DNA of 64,000 nucleotides from Leifsonia poae (GTDB lineage Bacteria > Actinomycetota > Actinomycetes > Actinomycetales > Microbacteriaceae). Numbering within the stretch: position 1 is the stretch's first letter; the number at the start of each line of letters is the position of its first letter. The position numbers and the translations under genes are program-made. The notes beneath the pieces are model-generated. The model saw only the letters and a list, made by a program, of their open reading frames with translations. It had not been told where the DNA came from and made no database searches. Shown here piece by piece: positions 37,920-47,004 of the stretch. The stretch spans positions 20,600-84,599 of the forward strand of contig NZ_BSEN01000014.1 of the NCBI RefSeq assembly GCF_027921845.1, given 5' to 3'.

Positions 37920-39857
37920 GTGGCTAACCGTCCGGTGGGACGGAGGACGGCGGGACACGTGGGAGTCCGCGCTCGAGACCGGCGCTCGCGCCGTTGGGGC
38001 AGGATGCTGGTCGCGCATGCGGTCGCCGTAGCGTTGTGTTCGCTCGTCGTAACGGGGACCCTCCTGACCGCAACCGCAACCGCCGCGCCTGCGCAGGCCC
38101 ACCTCGCCGGCGGCGCGCCGGCCGCAGCCCTGGCCCCCACCGGGGTCGACGACTTCACGTTCGCGAGCTTCGACGGCGACTACCGGCTCGGCCGCGATGC
38201 CGAGGGTCACTCGACGCTCACCACCGTCGAAACACTGGTGGCGCGATTCCCCGGGACCGACCAGAACCACGGCATCCGGCGCGAGCTTGTCAAGGACTAC
38301 GACGGTCACCCGACCAATCTGAAAGTCGTTTCGGTGGCCGACCAGAACGGCAAGCCGCGACCGTACAGCAGCGAATCCGACGACGGGATCCTCTCGCTGA
38401 CGATCGCGGCGAAGGGCTACGTCCACGGCGACCAGACCTACGTCATCACCTACACGCAGACGAACGTCACGCGCTACTTCTCAGATACCAGTAATGACGA
38501 GTTCTACTGGGACGCCAACGGCACGGAGTGGGCGCAGCCCTTCGATCGCGTCACGGCGACCGTGAACCTCGGTTCCGGCCTGACCGAGGCCCTGCAGGGC
38601 ACCGCATCCGCCTATCGCGGTGCCCAGGGCTCCACCCAGGCTGCGGGCGTCGAGCGCACCGACGACGGGTTCCGCTTCAGTGCCGACCAGCTCGGTCCGC
38701 GTGAGAACCTCACGTTCGCCATCGGCTTCGCCCCAGGCACGTTCACCGCGCGCGCCGACGGGCTGTTCGACACCGGCTGGGGCTACGCGGCTGTCGCCGG
38801 CCTACTGCTCTGCATCCTGACGCTGGTCGGCGCGATCGTCGTGCGTGTGCGCCTGCTGCGCGACGCTCCCGGGCGCGGCACGATCATTCCCGAGTACGTT
38901 CCACCGAAGGAGGGGCTTCTCCTCGCTGCTGACGTGACCGGACGCAGCAAGAAGGCGGTCGCCGCGCAGACGCTCGACCTCGCGGTATCGGGCCGAGTGC
39001 GCGTGCTGCAGACCACGGGATTCTTGGGCCGCCCTTCCTACACGCTGGAGCTCGTCTCGACGGAGGCGACCGGTCTCCAAGCGCTGCGCGACCCGCACCC
39101 GACCGCCGACGAGCTGCAGTTTTTGCAAGCCCTCTTCGGGGACGCGGTCGTCCCGGGCAGAACGCTCGAGCTCGGCTCCACCAACTCTCGTGTCGCCCGC
39201 GCCATCTCCGCGCTGCAGAAGCGCGTGCACAAAGACGCCACCGGCTTCGGCTACCGCACCACCGGACCGCGCGGTCCGGTCCGCGCGGTATTCTTCACCG
39301 CGTTGGGCGCGACCGTTCTCGCCGTCGTCGCTTCGGTGCTGTGCATCGTCGGCGTCTACGGAGGAGCGGTGCCGATCGCAACCCTCATCGGCTCGGTCCT
39401 GCTCTTCGTCGCCGTCGCCGTGCTCCTGTCGCGCTCGCCTCTGACCAGAACAGGCACGACTCTGCGCGAATATGTGGACGGCCTGCGGATGTACGTCGAC
39501 CTCGCCGAGGCCGACCGCATCCGGTACCTGCAATCGCCGCAGGGAGCGGAGCGCGTGCCCGTCGCCGTGGACGACCCGCGCGAGATGCTGAAGCTCACCG
39601 AGCGTCTCCTGCCCTGGGCCGTGCTGTTCGGCGACGAGAAGAAGTGGCTGGCGGAGCTCGGGAGATTCTACGAACAGACCGGACAGACGCCGACCTGGTA
39701 CTCCGGCCAGACCGCCTTCAACGCCGCTGTGCTCTCCCAGATGGTCAGCGGGATCTCCTCCAGCACGACCATCGCGAGCAGCTCGTCATCCGGGGGCACC
39801 GGAGGCGGCGGGTTCTCCGGCGGCGGAGGCGGAGGAGGCGGTGGTGGCGGCGTCTAG
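37920..39857 (+). CDS. DUF2207 domain membrane protein
   Basis: A 645-residue protein. A signal or first helix (VAHAVAVALCSLVVTGTLLTATATA) leads to an extracellular DUF2207 domain of about 200 residues (TGVDDFTFASFDGDYRLG ... YVHGDQTYVITYTQTNVTRYFSD), then a helix at about 300, a cytoplasmic winged-helix-like segment (PEYVPPKEGLLLAADVTGRSKKAVAAQTLDLAVSGRVRV), two close helices, and a poly-Gly C-terminus (GGGGFSGGGG). GTG 37920 is chosen because GGGAGG lies 10 nt upstream; ATG 37887 and ATG 38004 are alternatives. Function unknown. It faces away from the surface-protein gene. Confidence 0.82.
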   Translation: MANRPVGRRTAGHVGVRARDRRSRRWGRMLVAHAVAVALCSLVVTGTLLTATATAAPAQAHLAGGAPAAALAPTGVDDFTFASFDGDYRLGRDAEGHSTLTTVETLVARFPGTDQNHGIRRELVKDYDGHPTNLKVVSVADQNGKPRPYSSESDDGILSLTIAAKGYVHGDQTYVITYTQTNVTRYFSDTSNDEFYWDANGTEWAQPFDRVTATVNLGSGLTEALQGTASAYRGAQGSTQAAGVERTDDGFRFSADQLGPRENLTFAIGFAPGTFTARADGLFDTGWGYAAVAGLLLCILTLVGAIVVRVRLLRDAPGRGTIIPEYVPPKEGLLLAADVTGRSKKAVAAQTLDLAVSGRVRVLQTTGFLGRPSYTLELVSTEATGLQALRDPHPTADELQFLQALFGDAVVPGRTLELGSTNSRVARAISALQKRVHKDATGFGYRTTGPRGPVRAVFFTALGATVLAVVASVLCIVGVYGGAVPIATLIGSVLLFVAVAVLLSRSPLTRTGTTLREYVDGLRMYVDLAEADRIRYLQSPQGAERVPVAVDDPREMLKLTERLLPWAVLFGDEKKWLAELGRFYEQTGQTPTWYSGQTAFNAAVLSQMVSGISSSTTIASSSSSGGTGGGGFSGGGGGGGGGGGV

Positions 39858-39884
39858 GTTGGTCTCACCATCGCTTGAGCCCTC

Positions 39885-40379
39885 CTAACCGGCCGGCTCC
39901 TGAATGACGCGCAGCCACCCGAGCTCGATGCCGTCGGTCGAGATGAACGCCAGCTGCACCGGTCCGCTGAAGTCCGACACACCGCTGGTCTGATCGCGCA
40001 CGGCCTGACCGCATGCGAGTTCGCCCTCCGTAAGGGTGCGTGGCGCACTGCTGACCTCGGCTGTCGTCAGCCGGAATCGACCACCACTCGGGCCCACACA
40101 GCCACCCTCGATGACGAACGATCGGCCACGAACGAGGAGCCCGGGACCGACAGTGCTTCCGTTCGTGGGCATCGACGACACGCTGTCGACCTGCGCGAAC
40201 GCGACTTGGCCGGGGACGCTGCCCTGCGGCATGTCGAAATCAGACGAGGACGAGGGCGAGCCGCTGCCCGCCGACGGTGTCGCGGGCGAGGGGATGACCG
40301 GGGTCGAGCACCCCGAGAGGGTTATCGCCCCCGCTAAGGCGAACGCCAGTGCCGTCCCCCGCACGAAGCTCGATCTCAC
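39885..40379 (-). CDS. putative lipoprotein of unknown function
   Basis: A 164-residue protein with signal peptide VRSSFVRGTALAFALAGAITLSGC and a lipobox Cys, then a Ser/Pro linker and a small beta-rich domain with two more cysteines (EGGCVGPSGGRF, ELACGQAV) that may form a disulfide. The GTG at 40379 is chosen because TACGAT ends 7 nt upstream and the resulting signal peptide has normal length; GTG 40406 would add nine residues. I do not recognise a family. It is divergent from the META-like lipoprotein. Confidence 0.72.
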   Translation of the reverse strand: MRSSFVRGTALAFALAGAITLSGCSTPVIPSPATPSAGSGSPSSSSDFDMPQGSVPGQVAFAQVDSVSSMPTNGSTVGPGLLVRGRSFVIEGGCVGPSGGRFRLTTAEVSSAPRTLTEGELACGQAVRDQTSGVSDFSGPVQLAFISTDGIELGWLRVIQEPAG

Positions 40380-40501
40380 GAGAGGGATCGTATCGGCCGC
40401 GAACACGATCCGTCGATCAATTCCCGGGGTGCGCGACCCGGTACCTCATCCGCGAGCAGCCGGTATTCCGTTCAGCGGCCGCGTACCAGTAGGTTTTGCC
40501 C

Positions 40502-40870
40502 ATGAGGACTGCCAGGGTCGTTCGCCCCACTCTCGCCATCGCCGCCGCCGTCGTGCTCGCCGCTCTCACCGGATGCTCGTCTTCGGGCTCCTCCTTCACA
40601 GGGACCTGGGGTCAGGACTCCCCTGGCCAGCCAACCCTCACGATCAAGGAGGACGGCAGCTTCTCGGGCAACGACGGCTGCAACGACATGAGCGGCAAGG
40701 GCACCATCTCCGGCGACACGTTCACCTTCGGGCCGTTCGCCACCACTCAAAAGGCGTGCGAGGGCGTTCACCCCTGGCTCAACATCGCGAGCACGGCCAA
40801 GGTCGATGGCGACACCCTCGTCGTCTACAAGAACAGCGGCGACAAGATCGGCACGCTCGAGAAGCGCTGA
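40502..40870 (+). CDS. META-domain-like (HslJ type) lipoprotein
   Basis: A 122-residue lipoprotein with lipobox LTGC. The mature part FTGTWGQDSPGQPTLTIKEDGSFSGNDGCNDMSGKGTISGDTFTFGPFATTQKAC matches the META fold, with the GCN motif (DGCNDMSG) typical of HslJ. Family members are stress-related envelope proteins of unclear function. ATG 40502 is chosen because TAGGTT (40490-40495) ends 6 nt upstream, so it is probably leaderless. Confidence 0.82.
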   Translation: MRTARVVRPTLAIAAAVVLAALTGCSSSGSSFTGTWGQDSPGQPTLTIKEDGSFSGNDGCNDMSGKGTISGDTFTFGPFATTQKACEGVHPWLNIASTAKVDGDTLVVYKNSGDKIGTLEKR

Positions 40871-40890
40871 CGGCGGCGGGCGCGGCCGGG

Positions 40891-41310
40891 TCACGCCCCG
40901 GGCTGCGGTGAAGACCGCTCGAACTCCTCGTCGCTGACGTGCTCCTTCCAGGTCGTGGTCGCGGCGGGGTCGTCGGCGCTTTCGAGCATCGCGATGTGCT
41001 CCATGAAACAGCCGGGCGCCGCAGCGTGCCAATGATCCTGGCCCGGAGGCGTGTAGAGGGTCTGGCCGGGGCGCACCTCGATGACGTTCCCCTCGCGGTC
41101 GCCGAACCAGGCGACACCCTGCGTGACCCGCAGGTACTGGCCGCGTGCATGGGAATGCCAGGCGGTGCGCGCGCCTGGGGCGAAGCGCACCAGCGCGACG
41201 GTCATCCGCTGATCGGCGTCGTGAGGGCCGGCGATCGGGTCGACCCAGACGTCGCCGATGAACTGCTTCGGCGGGTTCTTGGTGGTCGGCGGAGTGGGTT
41301 CGATGTTCAT
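40891..41310 (-). CDS. cupin domain protein
   Basis: A 139-residue single cupin, of the (R)-mandelonitrile lyase-like/MSMEG kind. Motif 1 is FAPGARTAWHSHARGQYLRVTQG and motif 2 PGQTLYTPPGQDHWHAAAP; the histidines and Gln form a metal site. It is often found next to aldo/keto reductases and alcohol dehydrogenases, as here, where the next gene upstream is an aldo/keto reductase on the same strand, 47 bp away. A role in aldehyde or hydroxynitrile chemistry is possible but unproven. Confidence 0.88.
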   Translation of the reverse strand: MNIEPTPPTTKNPPKQFIGDVWVDPIAGPHDADQRMTVALVRFAPGARTAWHSHARGQYLRVTQGVAWFGDREGNVIEVRPGQTLYTPPGQDHWHAAAPGCFMEHIAMLESADDPAATTTWKEHVSDEEFERSSPQPGA

Positions 41311-41356
41311 GCTCGATGCTCTCTTTCTCGATCGGTCCGGATGCTCACCCAGCCGC

Positions 41357-42376
41357 TCACGGCCGGCGACGTGCCGCGGGCGTCAGCTCTGCGGCGCCGT
41401 AGCTGTTGTCCTCGGGGTTCACTGTGACGCCCGGCGCGACGAGCTGGTCGATCCGGTCCAGCACGTCCGCGGTGAGGACCACCTCGGTCGCCGGCAGGTA
41501 CGACTCGAGCTGCTCCATCGTGCGCGGGCCGACGATCGCGGCCGTCACGGCCGGATGCGTGATGACGAAAGCGATCGCGAGCTCGATGAGGGCGAGCCCT
41601 GCCTGTTCGGCGAGCAGCGCGAGCTCCTCGACGATGTCGAGCTTGCGCTGGTTGGCCGGATTGCTCATGTCGAAGCGGGCGCTCGGGCGCGCGGACGACG
41701 TCGGCGTGGATGCCGCGTCCTTCCTCCACCGGCCGGAGAGCCAGCCGCCGCCGAGCGGGCTATAGGTGAGGGAGCCCATCCCGTGCCGCTGGATCGTCGG
41801 CAGCACGTCCTCCTCGATACCGCGCACGAGGATCGAGTACGGCGGCTGCTCGGTGACGAAGCGCTCCAGGTTGCGCTCCCGTGACGCCCACTGCGCCTCG
41901 ACGATCTGGGATGCCGAGTACGACGAGGAGCCGATGTACCGGATCTTGCCCTGCCGCACCAGATCCGTGAGTGCGCCGAGGGTCTCCTCGACGTCGGTGT
42001 CCGGGCTCGGGCGGTGCACCTGGTACAGATCGATGTAATCGGTGTCGAGGCGGCGCAACGAGTTCTCGACCTCGCGGATGATCCACCGACGCGAACCGCC
42101 GCGCTGGTTCGCGTCGTCGCTCATCGGCATGAAGAACTTGGTGGCGAGCACGACGTCGTCGCGTCGACCCTGCAGGGCCTCTCCGACGATCTCTTCCGAG
42201 ACGCCGTTCGAGTAGACGTCGGCGGTGTCGACGAAGTTGATGCCCGCGTCGAGAGCGCGGTGGATGATCCGGATGCTGTCGGCGCGATCGTCGTTGCCCC
42301 AGGGGCCGAACATCATCGCGCCGAGACAGAGCGGGCTCACCTGCACACCGGTTCGGCCGAGAGGACGGTAGTCCAT
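41357..42376 (-). CDS. aldo/keto reductase, YajO/Tas-like
   Basis: A 339-residue NADPH-dependent TIM-barrel reductase. It begins MDYRPLGRTGVQVSPLCLGAMMFG. The catalytic tetrad is Asp in FVDTADVYSNG, Tyr in the same motif, Lys in VVLATKFFM and His in LYQVHRPSPDTD. The C-terminal NADP segment reads VTAAIVGPRTMEQLESYL. It is larger than the AKR at 42401 and belongs to a different subgroup (AKR11/12-like). Spacing of 24 bp to the upstream AKR suggests one operon AKR-AKR-cupin. Confidence 0.92.
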   Translation of the reverse strand: MDYRPLGRTGVQVSPLCLGAMMFGPWGNDDRADSIRIIHRALDAGINFVDTADVYSNGVSEEIVGEALQGRRDDVVLATKFFMPMSDDANQRGGSRRWIIREVENSLRRLDTDYIDLYQVHRPSPDTDVEETLGALTDLVRQGKIRYIGSSSYSASQIVEAQWASRERNLERFVTEQPPYSILVRGIEEDVLPTIQRHGMGSLTYSPLGGGWLSGRWRKDAASTPTSSARPSARFDMSNPANQRKLDIVEELALLAEQAGLALIELAIAFVITHPAVTAAIVGPRTMEQLESYLPATEVVLTADVLDRIDQLVAPGVTVNPEDNSYGAAELTPAARRRP

Positions 42377-42400
42377 GATTCTCCTACTTACTCTGACTGT

Positions 42401-43288
42401 TCAGACTTCGGGGATGACCATCGCGAACCGCTCGACGCGGGGCTCGTCGGGGTCGGGACCGCTGCGCACGCCGGTGTCGAGAGCGTCGATGCGGTCGAGC
42501 TCGTCCGGCGTCAGCTCGAAGTCGAAGACGGCGAAGTTCTCGGCGATGCGCGTGGGGTTGACCGACTTCGGGATGGCGGAGCGCCCCTGCTGAAGGTGCC
42601 AACGCAGCATCACCTGGGCCGGGGTCTTGCCGTGGGCGGCGGCGATCGAAGCGATCGTGGCGTCGTCCATCACGCTCTTCCGCTGCTCGCCCCAGCCGGG
42701 GTAGAAGGTGATGCCGCCGATCGGCGACCACGCCTGCGTGATGATGCCGTTCGCGGCGTCGGCGGCTTGAACAGCCGGCTGCGTGAAGTACGGGTGCAGC
42801 TCGATCTGGTTCACTGCCGGCACCACGTCTGTTTCGGCGAGAAGACGCTCGAGGTGGTGCGGCATGAAGTTGCTGACACCGATCGCGCGCACCCGGCCGT
42901 CGGCCGCGAGGGCCTCCAGCGCCCGGTAGGCGGCGATGGTCTTCTCGAACCGGTCGGGTGCCGGCTGGTGCAGGATGAGCAGATCGAGCTGACCGACGCC
43001 GAGCTTGCCGGTCGCCTTCTCCCAGGCGTGCAGGGTTTCGTCGTAGCCGTAGTCGGACACCCACACCTTGGTCTCGATGAACACGTCGGAACGATCGAGG
43101 CCCGAGCGCCGGATGCCTTCGCCGACCTCGCGCTCGTTGCCGTAGGCGGCTGCCGTGTCGATATGCCGGTAGCCGGTGTCGAGGGCGGCCTGCACGGCGC
43201 CGGTCGTCTCTTCGGGTGATGACTGGAAGACGCCGAGCCCGAGCGCGGGCATCCGGACGCCGTTGTTGAGGGTGAGTTCTGTGACCAT
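42401..43288 (-). CDS. aldo/keto reductase, AKR5-type (2,5-diketo-gluconate reductase-like)
   Basis: A 295-residue reductase. Signatures are GYRHIDTAAAYGNEREVGEGIRRSGL, the LLILHQPAPDRFEKT catalytic histidine region, IGVSNFMPHHLERLL and IPKSVNPTRIAENFAVFDFELT. The VNQIELHPYF motif for substrate orientation is intact. ATG 43288 is chosen because TATCGT (43296-43301) ends 7 nt before it on the minus strand. It is divergent from an XRE regulator 86 bp away, which probably controls the AKR-AKR-cupin group. Confidence 0.92.
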   Translation of the reverse strand: MVTELTLNNGVRMPALGLGVFQSSPEETTGAVQAALDTGYRHIDTAAAYGNEREVGEGIRRSGLDRSDVFIETKVWVSDYGYDETLHAWEKATGKLGVGQLDLLILHQPAPDRFEKTIAAYRALEALAADGRVRAIGVSNFMPHHLERLLAETDVVPAVNQIELHPYFTQPAVQAADAANGIITQAWSPIGGITFYPGWGEQRKSVMDDATIASIAAAHGKTPAQVMLRWHLQQGRSAIPKSVNPTRIAENFAVFDFELTPDELDRIDALDTGVRSGPDPDEPRVERFAMVIPEV

Positions 43289-43374
43289 GCCATTCACGAT
43301 AGGAGCGGTTCGCGGAGACAGGGAGGGCACGTCAGTGCCTCCCTCGGTCGCGGGCCCCGGCGTAGGGTCGGGCT

Positions 43375-44289
43375 ATGGCGCAGACCGATGACGTGCGGGA
43401 GTTCCTCACCTCCCGCCGCGCGAAGATCACCCCCGAGCAGGCCGGCCTGCCCGCGTACGGCGGCAACCGCCGGGTGAAGGGACTCCGCCGCGAAGAGGTC
43501 GCGATGCTCGCCGGGATGAGCGTCGACTATTACACGCGTCTCGAACGCGGAAACCTCTCGGGCGCATCCGACAGCGTGCTCGAAGCCCTCTCGCGTGCCC
43601 TGCAACTGGATGACGCCGAGACCGCGCACCTCTACGACCTGGCGCGCGCGGCCGGCCTCGCGCCGCGTGTTCGACGCAAGCGCAGCCCGACGACGGTGCG
43701 TCCCAGCGTGCAGCGGATCATCGACGCCATCGTGGGCGCGCCCGCCTGGATCCGGAACGATCGCGGCGACGTGCTCGCCGCTAATCAGCTCGGCCGTGCC
43801 CTCTACCTCGACCTGATGGCCGAGACCGTGCAGCCGCCCAACAACTCGCGGTTCACGTTCCTCAACCCGCGAGCGCGTGAGTTCTACTGGAACTGGGAGC
43901 AGGCCGCCGACGACATCGTCGCCATCCTGCGATCCGCGGCCGGGCGCAACCCGTATGACAAAGACCTCACCGACCTCATCGGCGAGCTCAGCACGCGGAG
44001 CGAAGAGTTCCGGATCCGGTGGGCGCGACACGACGTGCGCCATCACCGCACCGGGCGCAAGCGCATCCATCACCCGATCGTCGGCGACCTCGACCTCGCC
44101 TTCGAAGCGTTCGAGCTGCCCGCCGATCCCGGACTGCGGATGAACGTCTACACGGCCGACCCCGGCACCCCCTCCGAGGATGCGCTCAAGGTCCTTGCCA
44201 GCTGGGCCGCGACGCGGGAGCGGGAGACCGCCGAGGCGACGGCCGCGGAGACGGCCGACATCGAGCAGAGCGGCCGCAGCACTCCGTAG
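43375..44289 (+). CDS. XRE family regulator with MmyB-like ligand domain
   Basis: A 304-residue regulator. The helix-turn-helix is at about 30-70 (VKGLRREEVAMLAGMSVDYYTRLERGNLSGASDSVLEALSRALQL). The following 190 residues match the MmyB-like PAS-type ligand domain (PAWIRNDRGDVLAANQLGRALY, NSRFTFLNPRAREFYWNWEQAADD, ELPADPGLRMNVYTADPGTPSEDALKVLASW), which binds fatty acid in a known structure. It is the usual partner of divergent oxidoreductases in actinobacteria. ATG 43375 follows TAGGGT (43363-43368) by 6 nt and is probably leaderless. Confidence 0.93.
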   Translation: MAQTDDVREFLTSRRAKITPEQAGLPAYGGNRRVKGLRREEVAMLAGMSVDYYTRLERGNLSGASDSVLEALSRALQLDDAETAHLYDLARAAGLAPRVRRKRSPTTVRPSVQRIIDAIVGAPAWIRNDRGDVLAANQLGRALYLDLMAETVQPPNNSRFTFLNPRAREFYWNWEQAADDIVAILRSAAGRNPYDKDLTDLIGELSTRSEEFRIRWARHDVRHHRTGRKRIHHPIVGDLDLAFEAFELPADPGLRMNVYTADPGTPSEDALKVLASWAATRERETAEATAAETADIEQSGRSTP

Positions 44290-44345
44290 CGGGATATCAC
44301 CGACCGGCTAGAGCGCGTCTATGCAGTGAACGGTCAGGCCGCCCA

Positions 44346-44392
44346 TAGGGTACAAGCACTCGACCCGTCGTGCAGAGGGGCTCGTGCACGAC
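44346..44392 (+). promoter_or_regulatory. possible -10 box and 5' UTR hairpin before the flotillin gene
   Basis: TAGGGT (44346-44351) is a likely -10 box. The transcript would carry a UTR of about 100 nt with the hairpin GTCGTGCA (44367-44374) / TGCACGAC (44385-44392). The ribosome site GGAAGGA precedes ATG 44458. The function of the hairpin is unknown. Confidence 0.45.
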
Positions 44393-44457
44393 CGAACCCG
44401 ACCTCGGGCCGGTCCATCCGTCACAAGACCGCGGCGGCGCCGCGGCGGAAGGAACCC

Positions 44458-45966
44458 ATGTTCGACTTCCTGACCGGTCCAGTTGCAGGGATCATCCTGC
44501 TCGTCATCGTGGTCGGCATCATCGCACTGATCTACGCACGCACGGTGTACAGGAACGCCGGCCCCGACGAGGCGCTCATCATCACCGGCAAGCGCCCGAA
44601 GAAGGAGCGCGGCGCGGACGGAACCACCACGGAACGCTCCGGGACCCGGATCGTCCACGCGCAGGGCGTGTTCATCACGCCGTTCTTTCAGAAGGCGCAC
44701 AAGATCAGCCTCCGTTCCCGCGCCATCGACATCAGCGCCGCTGCGCAGGACCAGAACGGCATCACCCTCACCGTCGACGCGGTTGCCATCGTGAAGGTCG
44801 GCGACGCGGAGAGCTCGATCCGGGCGGCCGCCCAGCGGTTCCTCGGCCAGGACAAGAACATCGACAGCTTCGCGCAGGAGGTCCTCTCCGGTTCGCTGCG
44901 CGCATCCATCGGTTCGACGAACGTGATGACGATCATCCAGAAGCGCGACGAACTCGGAACCACCGTGCTGAACACGGCCCGCGAGTCGCTCGCCAGCCAG
45001 GGGCTCGACGTGGACTCGTTCGAGATCAAGGGCATCACGGATGAGAACGACTACATCAACGACATCGGGCGCGCTGAGCAGGCCAAGGTGCGCAAGCAGG
45101 CGGAGATCGCCGAGCACGTCGCGAACCGCGAGTCCCGCGAGGCGGCCGTCACGGCCGAGCAGGCGATCGCGGAGGCGGAGAACGCCCTTGCTCTGAAGAA
45201 GGCCGCTCTGCAGTTGGATACAGACCGTGCCGCGGCGGAAGCTGCGGCCGCGAAACCGATCGCGGAGGCGAAGGCGCAGCAGTCGATCATCAGCGAACAG
45301 GAGCAGGCCGCGAAACGCCGCGCCGAACTCCGCAAGGCCGAGCTCGAGTCCGAGGTCAACGCGAAAGCCGATGCCGACGCCTACGCGATCCGGGTGAATG
45401 CCGAAGCTCAGGCGATCGCCGCCCGTACCGCCGCCGAAGCCGACCGCGACGCCCGCAAGGCTTCTGCGGAGGCGGTCACTGCCGAGGGTGTCGCTCAAGC
45501 CGACGCGATCCTTGCACGGGGTAAGGCCGAGGCCGAGTCCACCAAGCTCTCCGCGCAGGCGACGGCCGAGAACTCGGAGCAGCTCCTCGCGCTGCGTCTG
45601 ATCGAGCTTCTGCCGGCGCTTGCGAAGGAGATCGCCGCACCGATGGGTAACATCGACACCCTCACCGTGGTGTCGACCGACGGCGCATCCGAGTTGTCGA
45701 AGAACGTCGTCGGCGGCGTCACGCAGCTGGATGCGATGCTCGAGTCGTCTCTCGGCGTCAGCATCAGGGGCCTGCTCGGCAACGTGGCCGGCGGCTTCGC
45801 CGCCGGCAGGGGCGTCGCGTCGAGTGGCGGTTCGTCCACTGCGACCGCTGACCTGGCTGCGGCGGCAGCAGCCGTCGCGAATACCGTCGACCCTGCTGTC
45901 GGCACCGCACTGGTCGTCACGGACGGCCAGACCGCGGATTCCAAGGACCTTCTCCCCGTCGACTAG
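44458..45966 (+). CDS. flotillin family (SPFH domain) protein
   Basis: A 502-residue membrane-domain scaffold. An N-terminal hydrophobic helix (GPVAGIILLVIVVGIIALIYA) leads to the SPFH domain (AGPDEALIITGKRPKKERG ... FLGQDKNIDSFAQEVLSGSLRASIGSTNVMTI). A long Ala/Glu-rich coiled coil of the flotillin type follows (EAAVTAEQAIAEAENALALKKAAL, SEQEQAAKRRAELRKAELESEVNAKADADAYAIRVNAEAQ), and then a conserved C-terminal segment (LALRLIELLPALAKEIAAPMGNIDTLTVVSTDG). Flotillins organise membrane microdomains. It is monocistronic; a slipin paralogue lies at 31209. Confidence 0.94.
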   Translation: MFDFLTGPVAGIILLVIVVGIIALIYARTVYRNAGPDEALIITGKRPKKERGADGTTTERSGTRIVHAQGVFITPFFQKAHKISLRSRAIDISAAAQDQNGITLTVDAVAIVKVGDAESSIRAAAQRFLGQDKNIDSFAQEVLSGSLRASIGSTNVMTIIQKRDELGTTVLNTARESLASQGLDVDSFEIKGITDENDYINDIGRAEQAKVRKQAEIAEHVANRESREAAVTAEQAIAEAENALALKKAALQLDTDRAAAEAAAAKPIAEAKAQQSIISEQEQAAKRRAELRKAELESEVNAKADADAYAIRVNAEAQAIAARTAAEADRDARKASAEAVTAEGVAQADAILARGKAEAESTKLSAQATAENSEQLLALRLIELLPALAKEIAAPMGNIDTLTVVSTDGASELSKNVVGGVTQLDAMLESSLGVSIRGLLGNVAGGFAAGRGVASSGGSSTATADLAAAAAAVANTVDPAVGTALVVTDGQTADSKDLLPVD

Positions 45967-46080
45967 ACCGACCCGGATGACCGCCGACGGCGGCGCGACC
46001 ACCACGGTTGCGCCGCCGTTCGCCGTTCAACGAGTTCGAGCCGATCGCCTGAACCCGGCCCGCAGTCCATCCACCGTGTT

Positions 46081-47004
46081 TTAGTCACCGGAGGAAACCA
46101 GATACTCCGCGGCGGGGCCGGCCGAGGTACCGGTGCGCACGGCGAAGATCTTGCCCGCATCCGGATCGGCGGCCAGAGCCCGCTCGTCGTAGCCCTCTTG
46201 CGACGTCGTGATGAACAGTGTCGACCCGTCGGAGTCGCCGAAGCAGCAGCTCGAGACCTGGGCGGCGCCGACGTGCACACGCTCGAGAAGGCGGCCGTCG
46301 GCGCTGTACCGCTGCACGGCACCGCCGCCCCACAGCGCGACCCAGAGGCAGCCGTCGGCGTCGATGCACATGCCGTCGGGAGCTCCCTGTTCCGGCGGGA
46401 TGCTCACCACCACCTCGCCGTCCGACAGCCCGGCGGGCGAGACCCGGAACCGCCGGACGGTCCGGGTCGGTGTGTCGATGTAGAACATGGTGCCGCCATC
46501 CGGCGTCCAGGCGAGACCGTTCGAGATCGTCACGCCGTCGAGCACGAGCTGCGGGATGTCGGCCTCCAGCCGATACAGGGCACCCGCACCGCGCTGCTTC
46601 GAGTACGCCATCGATCCCGCCCAGAACCGTCCCTGCGGGTCGCACTTGCCGTCGTTCATCCGGCGCCGCACCCCGTCGTCGGGCAGTACGTCGGCGATCG
46701 GTGACAGGCGCCCGTCCCGCGCCAGGCGATGGAAGCCGTCACCGGCCGCGACGAGCCAACCGTCCGCCGCGGGCACGACCGCGCCGACGGCCATCCCGAG
46801 GTCGAAGCGTTCGCACTCCACGAGAGCCCCGGATGCCGCACGCCGCGCTCGGCGGATGCCTCCCCGGTACTGGTCGACCCACAGCAGCGTGTCGTCACGG
46901 CCGTCCCAGATCGGGCCCTCCGCGTGCTCGACTGCGTCGTCGATGACGATCTCCGCGATCCGGTCGACGACATCGCCGTCCGACACAGCATCACTCTCCG
47001 TCAC
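46081..47004 (-). CDS. SMP-30/gluconolactonase family protein
   Basis: A 307-residue six-bladed beta-propeller lactonase. Metal-binding motifs are EGPIWDGRDDTLLWVDQYRG, MNDGKCDPQGRFWAGSM (Asn and Asp ligands), SNGLAWTPDGGTMFYIDTPT and APDGMCIDADGCLWVALWGG. Members hydrolyse sugar lactones to sugar acids. The GTG at 47004 overlaps the SDR stop (GTGA), so it is coupled to that dehydrogenase. SDR plus lactonase is a classic sugar oxidation pair: the SDR makes a lactone, which this enzyme opens. Confidence 0.92.
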   Translation of the reverse strand: MTESDAVSDGDVVDRIAEIVIDDAVEHAEGPIWDGRDDTLLWVDQYRGGIRRARRAASGALVECERFDLGMAVGAVVPAADGWLVAAGDGFHRLARDGRLSPIADVLPDDGVRRRMNDGKCDPQGRFWAGSMAYSKQRGAGALYRLEADIPQLVLDGVTISNGLAWTPDGGTMFYIDTPTRTVRRFRVSPAGLSDGEVVVSIPPEQGAPDGMCIDADGCLWVALWGGGAVQRYSADGRLLERVHVGAAQVSSCCFGDSDGSTLFITTSQEGYDERALAADPDAGKIFAVRTGTSAGPAAEYLVSSGD

